Notes: generated by a model from the letters alone, not told the origin. 64,000 nt of DNA from Rickettsiaceae bacterium (GCA_020697135.1 JAJFBM010000002.1:22057-86056); one strand, 5' to 3'; shown: positions 1 to 12,070, numbered from the stretch's first letter. Numbers and translations: made by a program.

Positions 1-3
1 GAG

Positions 4-525
4 ATGAATATAAAAAATATAAAATATTTAATACCATTATTTATTGTTCTAGCAATTATTATATTCTTAAGTACTTCAATCGTATATAAGGGTACCCATC
101 TTGTAAAAGATTTAATAGAAAAGGATTTACCTAATACAGAGTTATATAGTACTAAAGAAGGTCAAAATATAAATCTTCATTCTATTAAAGATCCAATATA
201 TGTAATTAATATCTTTGCAACATGGTGTGGTTATTGCAATCGTGAGAAGCCATTACTTAAAGAAATGGTAGAGAAATACCCGCTTCCTGTATATGGAGTT
301 TTATATCTAGATGATATAAATAATGTTCCACCCGAGACTAAAGAATTATTTAAAGACATACTTGTCGATAATAATGGCACTTTTTTACCTGAACTTGGTA
401 CTGAAGGTATTCCAGAAACTCTTATTATAAAAGATAATAAAATTATATATCACCTAAGAGGATCAATCGAGAGAAGCGTCCTTGATAAGGATTTATATAA
501 TATACTTGAATCTTTGAAGAAGTAA
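4..525 (+). CDS. TlpA/DsbE (CcmG)-like thiol:disulfide oxidoreductase
   Basis: N-terminal TM anchor, thioredoxin-fold WCGYC active site, GIPETLII cis-Pro motif. Confidence 0.85.
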   Translation: MNIKNIKYLIPLFIVLAIIIFLSTSIVYKGTHLVKDLIEKDLPNTELYSTKEGQNINLHSIKDPIYVINIFATWCGYCNREKPLLKEMVEKYPLPVYGVLYLDDINNVPPETKELFKDILVDNNGTFLPELGTEGIPETLIIKDNKIIYHLRGSIERSVLDKDLYNILESLKK

Positions 526-591
526 GATTCCTCTACAAATGCGATTGAGTCATGCTAAATACAGCTTTAGCATGACTAGTCTGCAGGTGCC

Positions 592-1005
592 TTAAGACAC
601 CTTGAGCCTTTCTAGCGCATCAAGACACACCCCATAAGACTTCCACTCGCAAGTCTCACAAGCATAATCAAACTTTTCAGGGCTCATTTTATCCTTTATA
701 ATTTGCCGAGCTTTTACCCATGTTATCTGCTCGCCAATTTCAAGGTCCAAGATCTCCATATGTCTTTTATCTATTTGATCAACTTTTGTATGATCTTTAC
801 AGCCAGTAATAGCCATTATATGCGGGCATGCATTACAGATACTATCATGTTTTGCGACAATTTGGATGAGGCTTTCTGGTTTAGCTTGAAGTGTTAAGGC
901 TATTTCTTGATAATTTTCAACGAAACGCAGAGAGTAACCCATTCCCTGAAAACCAATCGTGCACATAAAATGATGTGGTCTAAATTTAATAGGGTTATCT
1001 CTCAC
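592..1005 (-). CDS. DUF1284 domain-containing protein
   Basis: RPHHFMCTIGFQGMGYS start and Cys-rich pattern (CNACP, CETCEW) typical of DUF1284. Confidence 0.7.
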   Translation of the reverse strand: MRDNPIKFRPHHFMCTIGFQGMGYSLRFVENYQEIALTLQAKPESLIQIVAKHDSICNACPHIMAITGCKDHTKVDQIDKRHMEILDLEIGEQITWVKARQIIKDKMSPEKFDYACETCEWKSYGVCLDALERLKVS

Positions 1006-1010
1006 AAAAC

Positions 1011-1559
1011 TTACTTTATAATTTTTCCAAATTTTATATAGCGTACTGATAAAGCTGTAATTAAAGCTTTAATTAAGCCAGGAAGTATGAAGGGTAGGAA
1101 ACCAAAAGCTATGGCTTGCTTTATACCTATTAAATATGATAACCAGCTAATACCGCATATAAATACGATTACTGTACCTAGTAAGCTATTTAAAAATATC
1201 ATTATAAGATTTTTATTCGAATAATATTCTTTAAAGCTTGTCATTGTCGCAATTGCTGCAATAAAGCCTACGAAGTAGCCAAAAGTTGTGCCAAATAATT
1301 TTGTCAGCCCACCAGAATATTCAGCGAAAACTGGAAAACCCATAGCACCAATAGATAGATACATTAGCACAGCTGCAATCCCTTCTTTTCTATTGAAGGT
1401 TAATCCAATTAACATCACACCTATAGTTTGTAAAGTTATAGGCACTGGCTGCAAAGGAATACTGACTTGTGATGTAATGAATAATATTATAAACCCATGT
1501 AATACTCTAATTAGGCTTAATGCTCTATCATTTGTTTTTGAAGTTACTATATTTAACAT
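1011..1559 (-). CDS. bioY: BioY-family biotin transporter (ECF S component)
   Basis: Multi-TM protein with PLQPVPITLQTIGVMLIG and GxxGFPVFAEYSGG motifs. Confidence 0.85.
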   Translation of the reverse strand: MLNIVTSKTNDRALSLIRVLHGFIILFITSQVSIPLQPVPITLQTIGVMLIGLTFNRKEGIAAVLMYLSIGAMGFPVFAEYSGGLTKLFGTTFGYFVGFIAAIATMTSFKEYYSNKNLIMIFLNSLLGTVIVFICGISWLSYLIGIKQAIAFGFLPFILPGLIKALITALSVRYIKFGKIIK

Positions 1560-1633
1560 AACTATTTACCTTTTATTTCTCTAATTCTCTTAAAAATGAT
1601 ATAAACTTTTAGACTTCCTGCATAAAGTCTACT

Positions 1634-1888
1634 TTAAGCAAGCAGATTATCTAGCTCGCCTTTTGCATCAAGTGCATAAAGGTCATCACAGCCACCAACA
1701 TGATAATCCCCAATAAAGATTTGTGGCACTGTTCTTCTCCCACCTGCTTTCTGAATCATCTTTTCACGTAGTTCGTCATCACCTTCGACATTAATTTCTG
1801 TATAATTTGCTTTTTTCTTATCAAGCAAAATTTTCGCCTTTACGCAGTAAGGACAAACGGTAGTTGAGTAAATTGTTACTTTTTTCAT
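1634..1888 (-). CDS. grxC: Glutaredoxin 3
   Basis: MKKVTIYSTTVCPYCVKAK, TVPQIFIGDYHVGGCDD; start placed at internal Met. Confidence 0.9.
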   Translation of the reverse strand: MKKVTIYSTTVCPYCVKAKILLDKKKANYTEINVEGDDELREKMIQKAGGRRTVPQIFIGDYHVGGCDDLYALDAKGELDNLLA

Positions 1889-1951
1889 TTTGTTTTCCAA
1901 TTTATATATGTCATAATATTTTTTATTCTCAAAGTATTATAGTAGTTACTA

Positions 1952-3955
1952 ATGGCTAGTAAAGCAAAAAATAAATTCAAAATTGTTTCTGAGTACAAAC
2001 CAGCTGGCGACCAGCCTAAGGCGATAGCAGCGCTTGTTGCAGGGCTTGATGCTCGTGAGCGCGATCAAGTGTTACTTGGAATTACAGGCTCTGGGAAAAC
2101 CTTTACAATGGCAAGTATCATTGAGCGTACTGGTCGCCCTGCCCTGGTAATGGCGCACAATAAAACTCTTGCAGCTCAGCTTTATTATGAAATGAAACAA
2201 TTTTTTCCTGAGAATGCAGTTGAGTATTTTGTCTCGTACTATGATTATTATCAGCCAGAAGCTTATGTGCCTAGAAGTGATACATTTATTGAAAAAGATG
2301 CATCTATTAACGAGCAGATTGACCTACTGCGCCACTCTGCAACCCGTTCACTTTTAGAACGTAGAGATGTTATTGTAGTGTCATCTGTCTCTTGTATTTA
2401 TGGTCTTGGCTCGCCTGAGCTTTATTCCTCTATGACTTTAACAGTAGAAAAAGGTGGAACATATAGAAGATCCGATTTATTGAGTAAGCTTATAGAGCTA
2501 CAATATTCTCGAAATGATATAAATTTTGAGCGTGGAAGCTTTAGAGTCAAGGGTGAAAATATTGATGTTTTCCCTTCGCATTATGCTGAAAGAGCCTGGC
2601 GATTATCATTTTTTGGTGATGAATTAGAGCAAATCTATGAATTTGATCCATTAACAGGGGAAAAATATACTAAACTTGAAAGCGCAGTAATTTATGCAAA
2701 CTCACACTATGTTACCCCCAGACCAACCATTCAAGCTGCCATAGAGCATATTCAAGTCGAACTACGTGAAAGAATAAATTATTTCCAAGCTGAAAATAAA
2801 TTACTTGAATCACAAAGGATCGAACAAAGGACTCAATTTGATCTTGAAATGCTTATGGAAACAGGTGTCTGCAAAGGAATTGAAAATTATTCACGATATT
2901 TATCTGGCAAAGGACCTGGCGAGCCACCACCTACTTTATTTGAATATTTACCCGAGGATGCGCTACTTTTTGTCGATGAAAGCCATGTTACAGTGCCACA
3001 AATTGGTGGAATGTATAATGGTGATAGAGCTCGTAAGCAAACATTAGTTGAATATGGGTTTAGGCTACCTTCAGCTTTAGATAATAGGCCGCTTAAATTC
3101 AGCGAATGGGAAGCAATGCGTCCGCAAACAATATTTGTATCAGCAACCCCAGGTCCTTATGAGCTTGAAAAGACACAAGGAGTATTTGTTGAACAAATTA
3201 TCCGTCCAACAGGATTACTCGATCCAATCTGCGTAATTAAGCCTGCAACCAATCAAGTAGACGACTTACTCGGTGAAATTAGAGCGACCATTGCTAAAGG
3301 GCTTAGAGTTCTCGTTACCACCTTAACAAAAAAAATGTCTGAAGATCTCACAGAATACTTGAAAGAAAATGGATTAAAGGTAATGTATCTTCATTCAGAG
3401 ATTCATACGCTTGAGCGTATTGAAGTAATACAAAGTCTCCGAAAAGGTGAAATAGATATAATTGTTGGCATTAACCTGTTACGTGAAGGGCTAGATATCC
3501 CGGAATGTGGACTTGTTGCAATATTAGATGCAGATAAGGAAGGTTTCTTGCGTTCACAAACAGCTCTTATCCAAACAATAGGTAGAGCTGCAAGAAACTC
3601 TGAAGGACGAGTCATTTTATATGCTGATACTATAACAAAATCTATTGATAAAGCAATATCTATAACTGAGAATCGCAGGCTTGTTCAAGAAGAATATAAT
3701 AAAGCGCATGGTATTGTTCCTAAAACAATTGATCGTAAAATTATTGAAATTATTGAACTTGAGAAGGTAAACAACGATTTAAAGGACAAGACGTCAAATA
3801 AAGATATTATAAATGATAGTAAAAAAGCCGACGCTTTAATATCTAAGCTTAAAAAGGAAATGCTTGAGGCTGCAAGTAATTTGGAATTCGAAAAAGCTGC
3901 AGAAATAAGAGATAAAATAAATACTATTGAACAGGCCTTACTTAAGATTAGCTAG
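1952..3955 (+). CDS. uvrB: Excinuclease ABC subunit B
   Basis: [12 protein letters not shown] Walker A, beta-hairpin [21 protein letters not shown]-terminal UVR domain. Confidence 0.98.
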   Translation: MASKAKNKFKIVSEYKPAGDQPKAIAALVAGLDARERDQVLLGITGSGKTFTMASIIERTGRPALVMAHNKTLAAQLYYEMKQFFPENAVEYFVSYYDYYQPEAYVPRSDTFIEKDASINEQIDLLRHSATRSLLERRDVIVVSSVSCIYGLGSPELYSSMTLTVEKGGTYRRSDLLSKLIELQYSRNDINFERGSFRVKGENIDVFPSHYAERAWRLSFFGDELEQIYEFDPLTGEKYTKLESAVIYANSHYVTPRPTIQAAIEHIQVELRERINYFQAENKLLESQRIEQRTQFDLEMLMETGVCKGIENYSRYLSGKGPGEPPPTLFEYLPEDALLFVDESHVTVPQIGGMYNGDRARKQTLVEYGFRLPSALDNRPLKFSEWEAMRPQTIFVSATPGPYELEKTQGVFVEQIIRPTGLLDPICVIKPATNQVDDLLGEIRATIAKGLRVLVTTLTKKMSEDLTEYLKENGLKVMYLHSEIHTLERIEVIQSLRKGEIDIIVGINLLREGLDIPECGLVAILDADKEGFLRSQTALIQTIGRAARNSEGRVILYADTITKSIDKAISITENRRLVQEEYNKAHGIVPKTIDRKIIEIIELEKVNNDLKDKTSNKDIINDSKKADALISKLKKEMLEAASNLEFEKAAEIRDKINTIEQALLKIS

Positions 3956-4134
3956 GTGCTGTAAAATAAATCACTTTAAAACTCTTGTAAAATAGATATT
4001 TAATGATTATATTTTTACAACTTAAAACCATTAAATTAAGTTAACTAGTTATATGATTTAAAAATAATTAAAGATATTAATTGATAATTAATTAATTTCG
4101 TGTTATAATTTACTTAATAAAATAAAAATATTAT

Positions 4135-5922
4135 ATGAAACAAATTCCACTATTAGATTCTACGCAAAAAACATATAACCCACTTGAAGAAGGTTTAAGG
4201 CATTGTAAACAAGGCTTTACAGCGACCTTCGTATTTGCTTTTGTCGTAAATATTTTGATGCTTATTACCCCATTATATTCTCTTCAAGTACTTGATAGAG
4301 TAATTGGCAGCGGTAATAAATCAACTCTTTTAATGCTATCATTGATTATCGGCTTTGTATATTTCGTATATACATTAGTACAAATAGCTAGATCCTTCAC
4401 CTTAATTAAAATTGGTGAATGGTTAGATAATAAGCTTTCACCTGTGTTATTCGCTCATTCAGTAGCAGCAGCTGCTCTCAGGCCTTCTTTAGGTGCAGGG
4501 CAAGCTCTCAGAGATTTCCAAGTAGTAAAAGGGTTCCTCACAAGTGTTGGAATAAATACTCTTTTTGATGCGCCTTGGAGTCTTGCTTATATTGCTGTTA
4601 TTTTTATGATTCACCCATATATAGGTTATTTAACTGTAATTGGTGGAATTATTATTGTCTCCTTTGCTTTCGTCAATGCTGCAGCAACAAATAAAATTTT
4701 AGGCGAAGCAAATGAATTTTCAATAAAAAGCTTAAACCAAGCAGAAATTGCAACTCGTAATGCTGAAGTTGTAGAAGCAATGGGAATGATGAACAACGTA
4801 TCTAATAACTGGTTTAAATTTAATAAAGCAGCTTTAGATAAGCAGTCTGTTGCAAGCTATAGAAATGGTATACTTTCGAATACCTCACGTTTCATTAGAA
4901 ATATAATGCAAATGGCCGTAACCGGAATTGGTGCATATGTTGTAGTAACTACAGGTGGTAGAGATATGACAACTGGTGGAATGATCATGAGTTCTATTCT
5001 AGTTGGTCGTGCTCTTGCACCATTTGATAATGCTATTGAAGTCTGGAAAAGTGTAAGTTCAGCTTTAAAATCATACAAAAGACTTACTGATTCTTTCAAA
5101 CATACTTCTCTTAGAGATGATGCTATGCCACTACCTGAAATTAAAGGCCATTTAGCTGCTGATAATATTTATTATGCAGCACCAACTGCAGAGCCTTTAA
5201 AACCAGGCGCGCAGCCAAAGTACATTTTAAAAGGCGTATCATTCAGTGTTGAGCCTGGTGAAATTCTAGCTGTAATTGGCCCTAGCGCATCTGGTAAATC
5301 TACTCTAGCTAAAATATTAGTAGGAGTTTGGAAATGTGTATCAGGTACCGTAAGGCTTGATGGCGGTGAAATATATAGATGGAATAGAGATGATTTTGGT
5401 CGTCATATAGGTTACGTACCACAAGGTATTGAACTGTTTAGCGGTTCTATTAAGCAAAATATTGCTCGTATGTCTGATAATCCAGACCCAGAAAAAGTTG
5501 TAATAGCTGCAAAAATGGCAGGTGCACATGAAATGATTCTGCGTTTCCCGGATGGCTATGATCAAGATATTGGGGTTGCAGGCTCTAATTTATCAGGGGG
5601 CCAAAGACAGAGAGTAGCACTTGCACGTGCGTTTTATGGTGATCCTAAACTTTTAATATTAGATGAGCCAAACGCAAACCTTGACGAGGCTGGTGAAAAT
5701 GCTCTTGCTCTTGCCCTGGTTAATGCTCGTGAAAAAGGGATGGCAGTTATAGTAATTTCCCATAGACCATCAATTCTCTCAGTAGTAGATAAAATTTTAA
5801 TTTTACAAGAAGGCTCAGTACTGGCATTTGGACCAAAAGCTGAAGTACTTGCTCGTCTTGCAAATGTTACAGCAAGTGGAAATATCCACGTAAATACTGA
5901 TGATGAGATGAAAAAGAAGTAA
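4135..5922 (+). CDS. Type I secretion system permease/ATPase (PrtD/AprD-like)
   Basis: TM region then ABC domain: GPSASGKSTLAK, LSGGQRQRVALARA, LLILDEPNANLDEAG. Confidence 0.92.
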   Translation: MKQIPLLDSTQKTYNPLEEGLRHCKQGFTATFVFAFVVNILMLITPLYSLQVLDRVIGSGNKSTLLMLSLIIGFVYFVYTLVQIARSFTLIKIGEWLDNKLSPVLFAHSVAAAALRPSLGAGQALRDFQVVKGFLTSVGINTLFDAPWSLAYIAVIFMIHPYIGYLTVIGGIIIVSFAFVNAAATNKILGEANEFSIKSLNQAEIATRNAEVVEAMGMMNNVSNNWFKFNKAALDKQSVASYRNGILSNTSRFIRNIMQMAVTGIGAYVVVTTGGRDMTTGGMIMSSILVGRALAPFDNAIEVWKSVSSALKSYKRLTDSFKHTSLRDDAMPLPEIKGHLAADNIYYAAPTAEPLKPGAQPKYILKGVSFSVEPGEILAVIGPSASGKSTLAKILVGVWKCVSGTVRLDGGEIYRWNRDDFGRHIGYVPQGIELFSGSIKQNIARMSDNPDPEKVVIAAKMAGAHEMILRFPDGYDQDIGVAGSNLSGGQRQRVALARAFYGDPKLLILDEPNANLDEAGENALALALVNAREKGMAVIVISHRPSILSVVDKILILQEGSVLAFGPKAEVLARLANVTASGNIHVNTDDEMKKK

Positions 5923-5928
5923 TATATT

Positions 5929-7497
5929 ATGAAAAAGAAAAACGAACCAAACGAAAACTTACAAGAACAACTATCGCAAGCTGATATTCAAAAGTTGCTT
6001 ATGCAACAATTAATGCAGCAAAAAGGGGGGGGAGGGACACTTGCTCCACAGAAGAAAGGTAATATTGTTGTAAGATTTGCAACATGGGCTTTACAAAAGA
6101 GTGAAAAATCAGTTCGCTTTATAGATAGCTTTATAAACTTTGTTGTTAAAAAGGATGACCCAGATCGTAATGATGTAATGCGAACAGCTAGATATCCTAT
6201 ATTATTCGGTGCTTGGGTAATCTTCTTATTTGTATTCATTGGTGGCCTATGGAGTGCTCTTGCTCCGCTTGATAGCGCAGCAACGGCTCTTGGTACAGTG
6301 ATGCCAAGTAGCCATAAGCAACTTATACAACACCCTTCAGGCGGAATAATTAAAAGAATATTTGTTAAACAAGGTGATTATGTTACAGAAAATCAGCCTT
6401 TAATAGAGCTTGATGAAACCCAACTAAATGCAAATTATTTATCAATACTTGAATATTATAGAGCAGCTTTAGCGCAAGAGAATCGTCTTTCTGCTGAACG
6501 TGATAATTCACCTAATATCGAGTTTGATTTATTCCTTGTTCGTGAATCACATAAGCCAGAAGTTGCTAAAATAGTACGTACTCAGCTTGAATTATTCAAG
6601 TCTAAACAAGAGACATTTAATGGTATGGTTGATAGCTATTTGAAAAAAATAGATCAAACAAAAAAACAAGTTGAAGCGCTACAAGCTAGAAAACTTGCAT
6701 CAGATAGAACTTTAGAAATTATTCAAGATAGATATAAAGCTATTAAAGAATTAAATAGGCAAGGTTTTGCTCAGAAAGCTCAAATGCTTGATATTGAAAG
6801 AAATTTAGTTGCAGCACAAAGTGAAGTAGCCAATACTGATATTGAAATATCTAAAACCGAACAAGAAATTAGTAGGCTTGAAATTGAGCTATATAGCAAA
6901 AAAAGTGAAAATCTTGCTAATATTATGCAGCAATTGAAGGAAACTCAAACTCAACTTACTGAGATGAGGGAAAAATATAATCAAGCAAAAGATGCTTTAG
7001 GTAGAGCAATGATTAAATCTCCTGTTGAAGGGGTTGTTAATGATCTTCAACATCATACAATAGGTGGGGTTATTAGCCCAGGCCATCCGATTGCTGAAAT
7101 TACTCCTTATAAAGGAAACTTAATTATTGAAGCGAAAATCCCTCAAAAAGAGATTGAATCGCTACGTGTTGGCCTTAAAGCTAAATTAAGATTTAGTGCG
7201 TTTAAGTCTAGAACAACACCTGTATTTAATGGTACTGTTGTGTCACTTTCTCCAGATACTGTACAAGACAAGCAAACTCAAGCTGCAATGCAGAATCCAA
7301 TGGGTGACGATAGCTTCTATGTTGCACGTATCGAAATTGATATGGAAGAATTTAATAAAGTTGCAAAGCAACGAGGTCTTAAACTCTTACCTGGTATGAA
7401 AGCAGAGATTCAAATTGTTAGAGGAACAAGAACATTACTACAATATTTACTTGATCCTATAACAGATAATATGTTCAAAGCTTTCAAAGAAAAGTAA
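5929..7497 (+). CDS. HlyD-family type I secretion periplasmic adaptor
   Basis: Single TM, coiled coil, RAMIKSPVEGVVNDLQHHTIGGVISPGHP lipoyl motif; directly downstream of T1SS ATPase. Confidence 0.92.
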   Translation: MKKKNEPNENLQEQLSQADIQKLLMQQLMQQKGGGGTLAPQKKGNIVVRFATWALQKSEKSVRFIDSFINFVVKKDDPDRNDVMRTARYPILFGAWVIFLFVFIGGLWSALAPLDSAATALGTVMPSSHKQLIQHPSGGIIKRIFVKQGDYVTENQPLIELDETQLNANYLSILEYYRAALAQENRLSAERDNSPNIEFDLFLVRESHKPEVAKIVRTQLELFKSKQETFNGMVDSYLKKIDQTKKQVEALQARKLASDRTLEIIQDRYKAIKELNRQGFAQKAQMLDIERNLVAAQSEVANTDIEISKTEQEISRLEIELYSKKSENLANIMQQLKETQTQLTEMREKYNQAKDALGRAMIKSPVEGVVNDLQHHTIGGVISPGHPIAEITPYKGNLIIEAKIPQKEIESLRVGLKAKLRFSAFKSRTTPVFNGTVVSLSPDTVQDKQTQAAMQNPMGDDSFYVARIEIDMEEFNKVAKQRGLKLLPGMKAEIQIVRGTRTLLQYLLDPITDNMFKAFKEK

Positions 7498-7740
7498 AAA
7501 AACGGGGGGATGTCTAATTTGTTATTCCCGCGCAGGCGGGAATCCAGTCAAATAAATCCCTAACCGTCATGCTGAATTTATTTCAGCATCTAAAAAAGAG
7601 AGACCCCGAAACAAGTTCGGGATGACTATGTACTGTTTAAACTGAATAACCACTAACTGTCTAAAGCCAGTTCTTGTTATGACAAAGCACCCTAAAAATA
7701 GGGGTTGTAACAAGAAATAATCCATTATAAATATAACTTT

Positions 7741-8313
7741 ATGCATCGTAATAATCTTAAAAAACTGTTACAAGATTATAATCCTAGTGATAATGATGAA
7801 ATAGGTGCTAAGCAAAAAATGCTAAGCTTCTTAGAAGAAAATTCAAATTGTTTTGAAAGGTCATGCCCGAAAGGACATTTTACTGCCTCAAGTTGGCTAT
7901 TAAATCAAACTGGTGATAAAGCATTACTTATGCATCATGCAAAGTTTGATAAATGGATGCAACTTGGTGGGCATTGCGATGGAGACTCAAATATATTACA
8001 AGTCGCGATTAAAGAAGCTCAAGAAGAATCAGGGATAAATGAGATAATAGCGCTTAGCGATGAGATCTTTGATATTGATATTCACCATACCCCAGCGACC
8101 CCTAAAGAACAAGAGCATTATCACTTTGATATTAGATTTTTATTACAAATAAACCCTACAAGCCAAGAGACTATCATTCAAAATGCTGAATCTAAAGATT
8201 TAAAATGGTTTGGAGAGGAAGATATACTTCCAACGAATAGTCGGTCTGTCACTAGAATGTTTGAAAAATGGGTGAAAGGAGTAAAAGTTACTCCTCTTCT
8301 ACAAACCCTTTAA
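7741..8313 (+). CDS. NUDIX hydrolase
   Basis: Nudix box [22 protein letters not shown]. Confidence 0.85.
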   Translation: MHRNNLKKLLQDYNPSDNDEIGAKQKMLSFLEENSNCFERSCPKGHFTASSWLLNQTGDKALLMHHAKFDKWMQLGGHCDGDSNILQVAIKEAQEESGINEIIALSDEIFDIDIHHTPATPKEQEHYHFDIRFLLQINPTSQETIIQNAESKDLKWFGEEDILPTNSRSVTRMFEKWVKGVKVTPLLQTL

Positions 8314-9298
8314 ATATTTTAATTTGCTTTGATACTGCTCTGAGAACTTCTGTAATACCTTGACCTGTTACGCCTGAAATTAAATAGATTGGGCCTTTAT
8401 ATACTTTCTTAAGCGCTTTTTGTTTCTCCTTAAGCTCTTCGTCTTGTAAAGCGTCACACTTATTAATGCAAACTAATTCTTGTTTTTCCTTTAAGAGAGG
8501 TGAATATTCTTCAAGCTCTCTTCTAATAGTTTTATAGCTTTTTACTATATCTTCTTCAGTACCATCAATTAGATGTAGCAACACCCCGCAGCGCTCAACA
8601 TGTTTTAAGAACTTATCACCTAAACCATGGCCAAGATGCGCGCCTTCAATAAGTCCCGGAATATCAGCCATTACGAACTCTTCCTCATCAACACTAACTA
8701 CTCCAAGGTTAGGAGTCAAGGTTGTGAATGGATAATCAGCAATTTTAGGTTTAGCAGCACTTACTCTAGCAAGGAAGGTAGATTTGCCAGCATTTGGTAG
8801 CCCTACAAGCCCAGCATCAGATATAAGCTTGAGCTTTAACCAGATATTCATCTCAGCCCCAGGCTCAGCAGGGATTGTTCTTCTTGGTGCTTGATTTATA
8901 GAGGATTTAAAATTACTATTACCTAAACCACCTTTACCACCTTTAAGTAGTTCAAATCTTTCACCATGTTTGGTAAAATCATAAATCATATGCTCATGAT
9001 CTTCAGAAAATATTTGAGTACCAACTGGAACCTCCAATACTAAATCCTCAGCAGATTTACCATTTCTATTTTGCCCCATTCCATGTTCACCAGCTTTAGC
9101 TTTGAAATGTTGCTTATATCTGAAGTTCACAAGTGTATTCAAATGATCATTAGCTTCAAAAATAATACTTCCACCAGCGCCACCATTTCCACCATTAGGA
9201 CCGCCCATCGCTACATATTTTTCTCGTCTAAAGCTGACACATCCAGCACCACCATTTCCGCTCTTTACATATATTTTTGCTTCATCTAAAAATTTCAT
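8288..9298 (-). CDS. obgE: Obg GTPase
   Basis: Gly-rich Obg fold ([10 protein letters not shown]), [10 protein letters not shown]1 motif, [10 protein letters not shown]. Confidence 0.97.
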   Translation of the reverse strand: MKFLDEAKIYVKSGNGGAGCVSFRREKYVAMGGPNGGNGGAGGSIIFEANDHLNTLVNFRYKQHFKAKAGEHGMGQNRNGKSAEDLVLEVPVGTQIFSEDHEHMIYDFTKHGERFELLKGGKGGLGNSNFKSSINQAPRRTIPAEPGAEMNIWLKLKLISDAGLVGLPNAGKSTFLARVSAAKPKIADYPFTTLTPNLGVVSVDEEEFVMADIPGLIEGAHLGHGLGDKFLKHVERCGVLLHLIDGTEEDIVKSYKTIRRELEEYSPLLKEKQELVCINKCDALQDEELKEKQKALKKVYKGPIYLISGVTGQGITEVLRAVSKQIKIFKGFVEEE

Positions 9299-11052
9299 AA
9301 TTTACTATATTTATTATTTAACTGTGTTTTGAATTTCTTTTTTGAAAATGATTCTATCAGATTGTTAAAAAGCTCATGACTTAAGTTATCTGAATCACTT
9401 ATTCTAATAGCATTCTCATAAAACTTGCTTACATCGTGGCCTATACCTATTGCAACAAGCTCGGTTTGCTTCCCTTTCTCAATTGATTTTACTACATCTT
9501 TCAAATGCTCTTCTAAAAGATCCCTACGATTATGCTTTAAAGTCATATCATCTACTGGCGCTCCATCTGAGATTATTATTAAGATTTTTCTATGTTTAGG
9601 TTGTCTGATAATCCTTCTATATGCCCACTCTAATGCTTCACCGTCTATATTCTCTTTAAGCAAGCTTTCTTTGAGCATAATATTAAGGCTTGTTTGCGCC
9701 TTTATCAAGCTCTCATTAAAACTTTTAAATATAATATGCCTTAAATCATTTAATCTTCCTGGATTAGCAGGCCCTCCTGCAGCATGCCATTTTTTATAGG
9801 ATTGCCCGCCACGCCAATCTGTTGTAGTAAATCCTAAGACTTCACATTTTATTTGGAATTTTTCAAGTAAATTCATTAAAAGCTTGGCACAGAGAGCCGC
9901 AATTACAATATGCTTCCCTCGCATAGAACCAGAATTATCTACTAGTAAAGATATTGCAGTATCATTTGCTGTAGCAAGTTCATATTCTTTAAATAATCCT
10001 CTACTATTTCCTGTAATAAACCTTGCAAAATGCCTAGAGTCAACTATACCGCTTTCCTGTTCATAACGCCAACTCACCCTCCGTTTGCCTTGCAAGAGTC
10101 TTGCAAATGCTTTTGAATGAGTTATAGCTTCATTTAAGAAAGGCTTGGTTTTTCTTACAAAGATTTGTTTTAAATTTTCGCTTTCTTGTATAGTTACAAG
10201 CTTACGAGCTTGTATTACTTCATCAAACTCTGTGGTAAATATCTTATAAGGCAATTTATCATCTATTGGCTGTAAATTTATTATTTTATATTTTTGCGCT
10301 TTAGCACTTAATCCCATTATACCAGGTTCTGAGCTAATTTCTTTTATTTCCTTACTTGTAGAATCAACTTCAATTATTTCATTCTTAGTATCTGAGAGCC
10401 TATCACCTTCATCGGCTGTCTCTTGAGTAGTGTTTACTTCATTCTTGAAATTATTTGGCTCAATTGCAACTTTTAAATCTTGAATTAGTTTGACACATAA
10501 TAATCCGTATTCTTCCTGATTAAAAAGACTATTCCTCAAATTATCAAGATAGTTACTTATTGTTTTCTTAAACTCCAAAGGCAAATTTTTATACAATTCA
10601 GTTAAATATAAGGGTAAATCTACAGAGGACATTAAACTTCTGAGATAGATACTAATTAGATCATCTATATTTATACTGAAAGGGTCTTTAACAAAGCTAT
10701 ACCCTTGGTTTAAACAGTATGTATCAAGTGCTTTGTTAAGATTAGTTCGCACTCCTAAATATTTCAAACATCCTATAGATTGGATCCTTGCCCATTCACA
10801 TTTATCCAAAATATTTCTTGCATCATTACTATGAGTAATAGGATATTGCAAATATAGCTTGATTTGTATTTCCTTTGAATGGTATTTATCCCAGAAAGCT
10901 TGATAATCAGCAATTCCTCTAATTATTGCTATATCCTTTTTTTCAGCCTGAATATTAATATCAAGGTTGTTATTTAATGCTAATGTTTTAGCAGTTTTAA
11001 TTAAGGATTCTGGCTGAACCATATTTTTATTTAGATTATAATTCGCTATCAA
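9295..11052 (-). CDS. cobT: CobT-like cobaltochelatase subunit (VWA domain)
   Basis: [19 protein letters not shown] motif, [14 protein letters not shown]; overlaps 3' end of CobS-like gene. Confidence 0.88.
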   Translation of the reverse strand: MIANYNLNKNMVQPESLIKTAKTLALNNNLDINIQAEKKDIAIIRGIADYQAFWDKYHSKEIQIKLYLQYPITHSNDARNILDKCEWARIQSIGCLKYLGVRTNLNKALDTYCLNQGYSFVKDPFSINIDDLISIYLRSLMSSVDLPLYLTELYKNLPLEFKKTISNYLDNLRNSLFNQEEYGLLCVKLIQDLKVAIEPNNFKNEVNTTQETADEGDRLSDTKNEIIEVDSTSKEIKEISSEPGIMGLSAKAQKYKIINLQPIDDKLPYKIFTTEFDEVIQARKLVTIQESENLKQIFVRKTKPFLNEAITHSKAFARLLQGKRRVSWRYEQESGIVDSRHFARFITGNSRGLFKEYELATANDTAISLLVDNSGSMRGKHIVIAALCAKLLMNLLEKFQIKCEVLGFTTTDWRGGQSYKKWHAAGGPANPGRLNDLRHIIFKSFNESLIKAQTSLNIMLKESLLKENIDGEALEWAYRRIIRQPKHRKILIIISDGAPVDDMTLKHNRRDLLEEHLKDVVKSIEKGKQTELVAIGIGHDVSKFYENAIRISDSDNLSHELFNNLIESFSKKKFKTQLNNKYSKL

Positions 11053-11944
11053 ACACTCTTTGGAAATATTCGCTATAAACTTCTTTATCTTCTTCGCTAC
11101 ATCTATTTATGAAAGAGAAATTCAGAGAATCCTTTAAGGAATTGAATATCATGTAATTCTCTGCCCAGTTTATTACTGTTCTTGGTGACATAAGCTGGGT
11201 TACTGCTCCCAATTTAAAACCGTCTCTAGTAAGTGTTGCAAATTCTACCATTTGTATAACAGTCTCTTCTCTTATAGCTGCAACTTTAGCTTTTACTATT
11301 TTAATTTCATCTTCTGGCAAAATATAATCAAGCCTTGCCATTATATTCCACCGGTCGAGTTGGCCTTGATTTAAATATTGTGTTCCTTGATAAATGCCTA
11401 AATTATCCCCTGAGCCAGTAGTATTACTGGTAGCAAATAAGCGGAAATTCTCATGAGGAGTAATATTTATATTATTTTCTATTAAACTAAGGCGTCCATT
11501 TGCTTCTAATAATTGCTGTAAGACAAATAAAACTTCTGGCCTTGCAGCATCATATTCATCAAGTATAAGAGCTATTCCATTTCTAGCTGCCCAAGGTAAT
11601 ATACCTTCAAAAAATTCTGTAACTTGTACCCCTTCTCTAAGTACGATAGAATCTCTACCTATTAACTCTATTCTAGTGATAAACCCGTCTAAATTTATCC
11701 TAAGGGTTGGCCAATTTAATCTTGCTGCAACTTGTTCAATATGAGTAGATTTACCAGTACCATGCAAACCAGTTATCATCACTTTTTTATTATAAGCAAA
11801 ACCAGCAAGAATTGCTTGAGTCGTAGTTTTATTAAATTTATAATGCTTATCTTTAGCGGGTATAAGATTAGAACTCTCAGTCAAACTATAAACTTCAAAT
11901 CTTGGATTGAAGCCGAAAGTCTCTTGGCAGTTAATTTTACTCAT
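11036..11944 (-). CDS. cobS: CobS-like cobaltochelatase AAA+ subunit
   Basis: GLHGTGKSTHIEQVAARLNWP Walker A, LILDEYDAARPEV Walker B. Confidence 0.9.
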   Translation of the reverse strand: MSKINCQETFGFNPRFEVYSLTESSNLIPAKDKHYKFNKTTTQAILAGFAYNKKVMITGLHGTGKSTHIEQVAARLNWPTLRINLDGFITRIELIGRDSIVLREGVQVTEFFEGILPWAARNGIALILDEYDAARPEVLFVLQQLLEANGRLSLIENNINITPHENFRLFATSNTTGSGDNLGIYQGTQYLNQGQLDRWNIMARLDYILPEDEIKIVKAKVAAIREETVIQMVEFATLTRDGFKLGAVTQLMSPRTVINWAENYMIFNSLKDSLNFSFINRCSEEDKEVYSEYFQRVFDSEL

Positions 11945-12070
11945 AATGATTTATTTTAAAAGTTGGATTTAAACTTTCACAACAGAACCTTGTAAACATG
12001 CCAGAATATAATGAGTTTTGCAAGGTTTTTACTTGAGGTATTAGTTTTACGTACGGAAAAACTAGAACTT

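Noticed and set aside
11036-11944. CobS-like AAA+ and CobT-like VWA pair considered as a MoxR/VWA-type defence (ternary-conflict) module
   Set aside because: Motifs and linkage to the DnaJ-like gene match the conserved alphaproteobacterial CobST cluster better than a MoxR-VWA conflict system.
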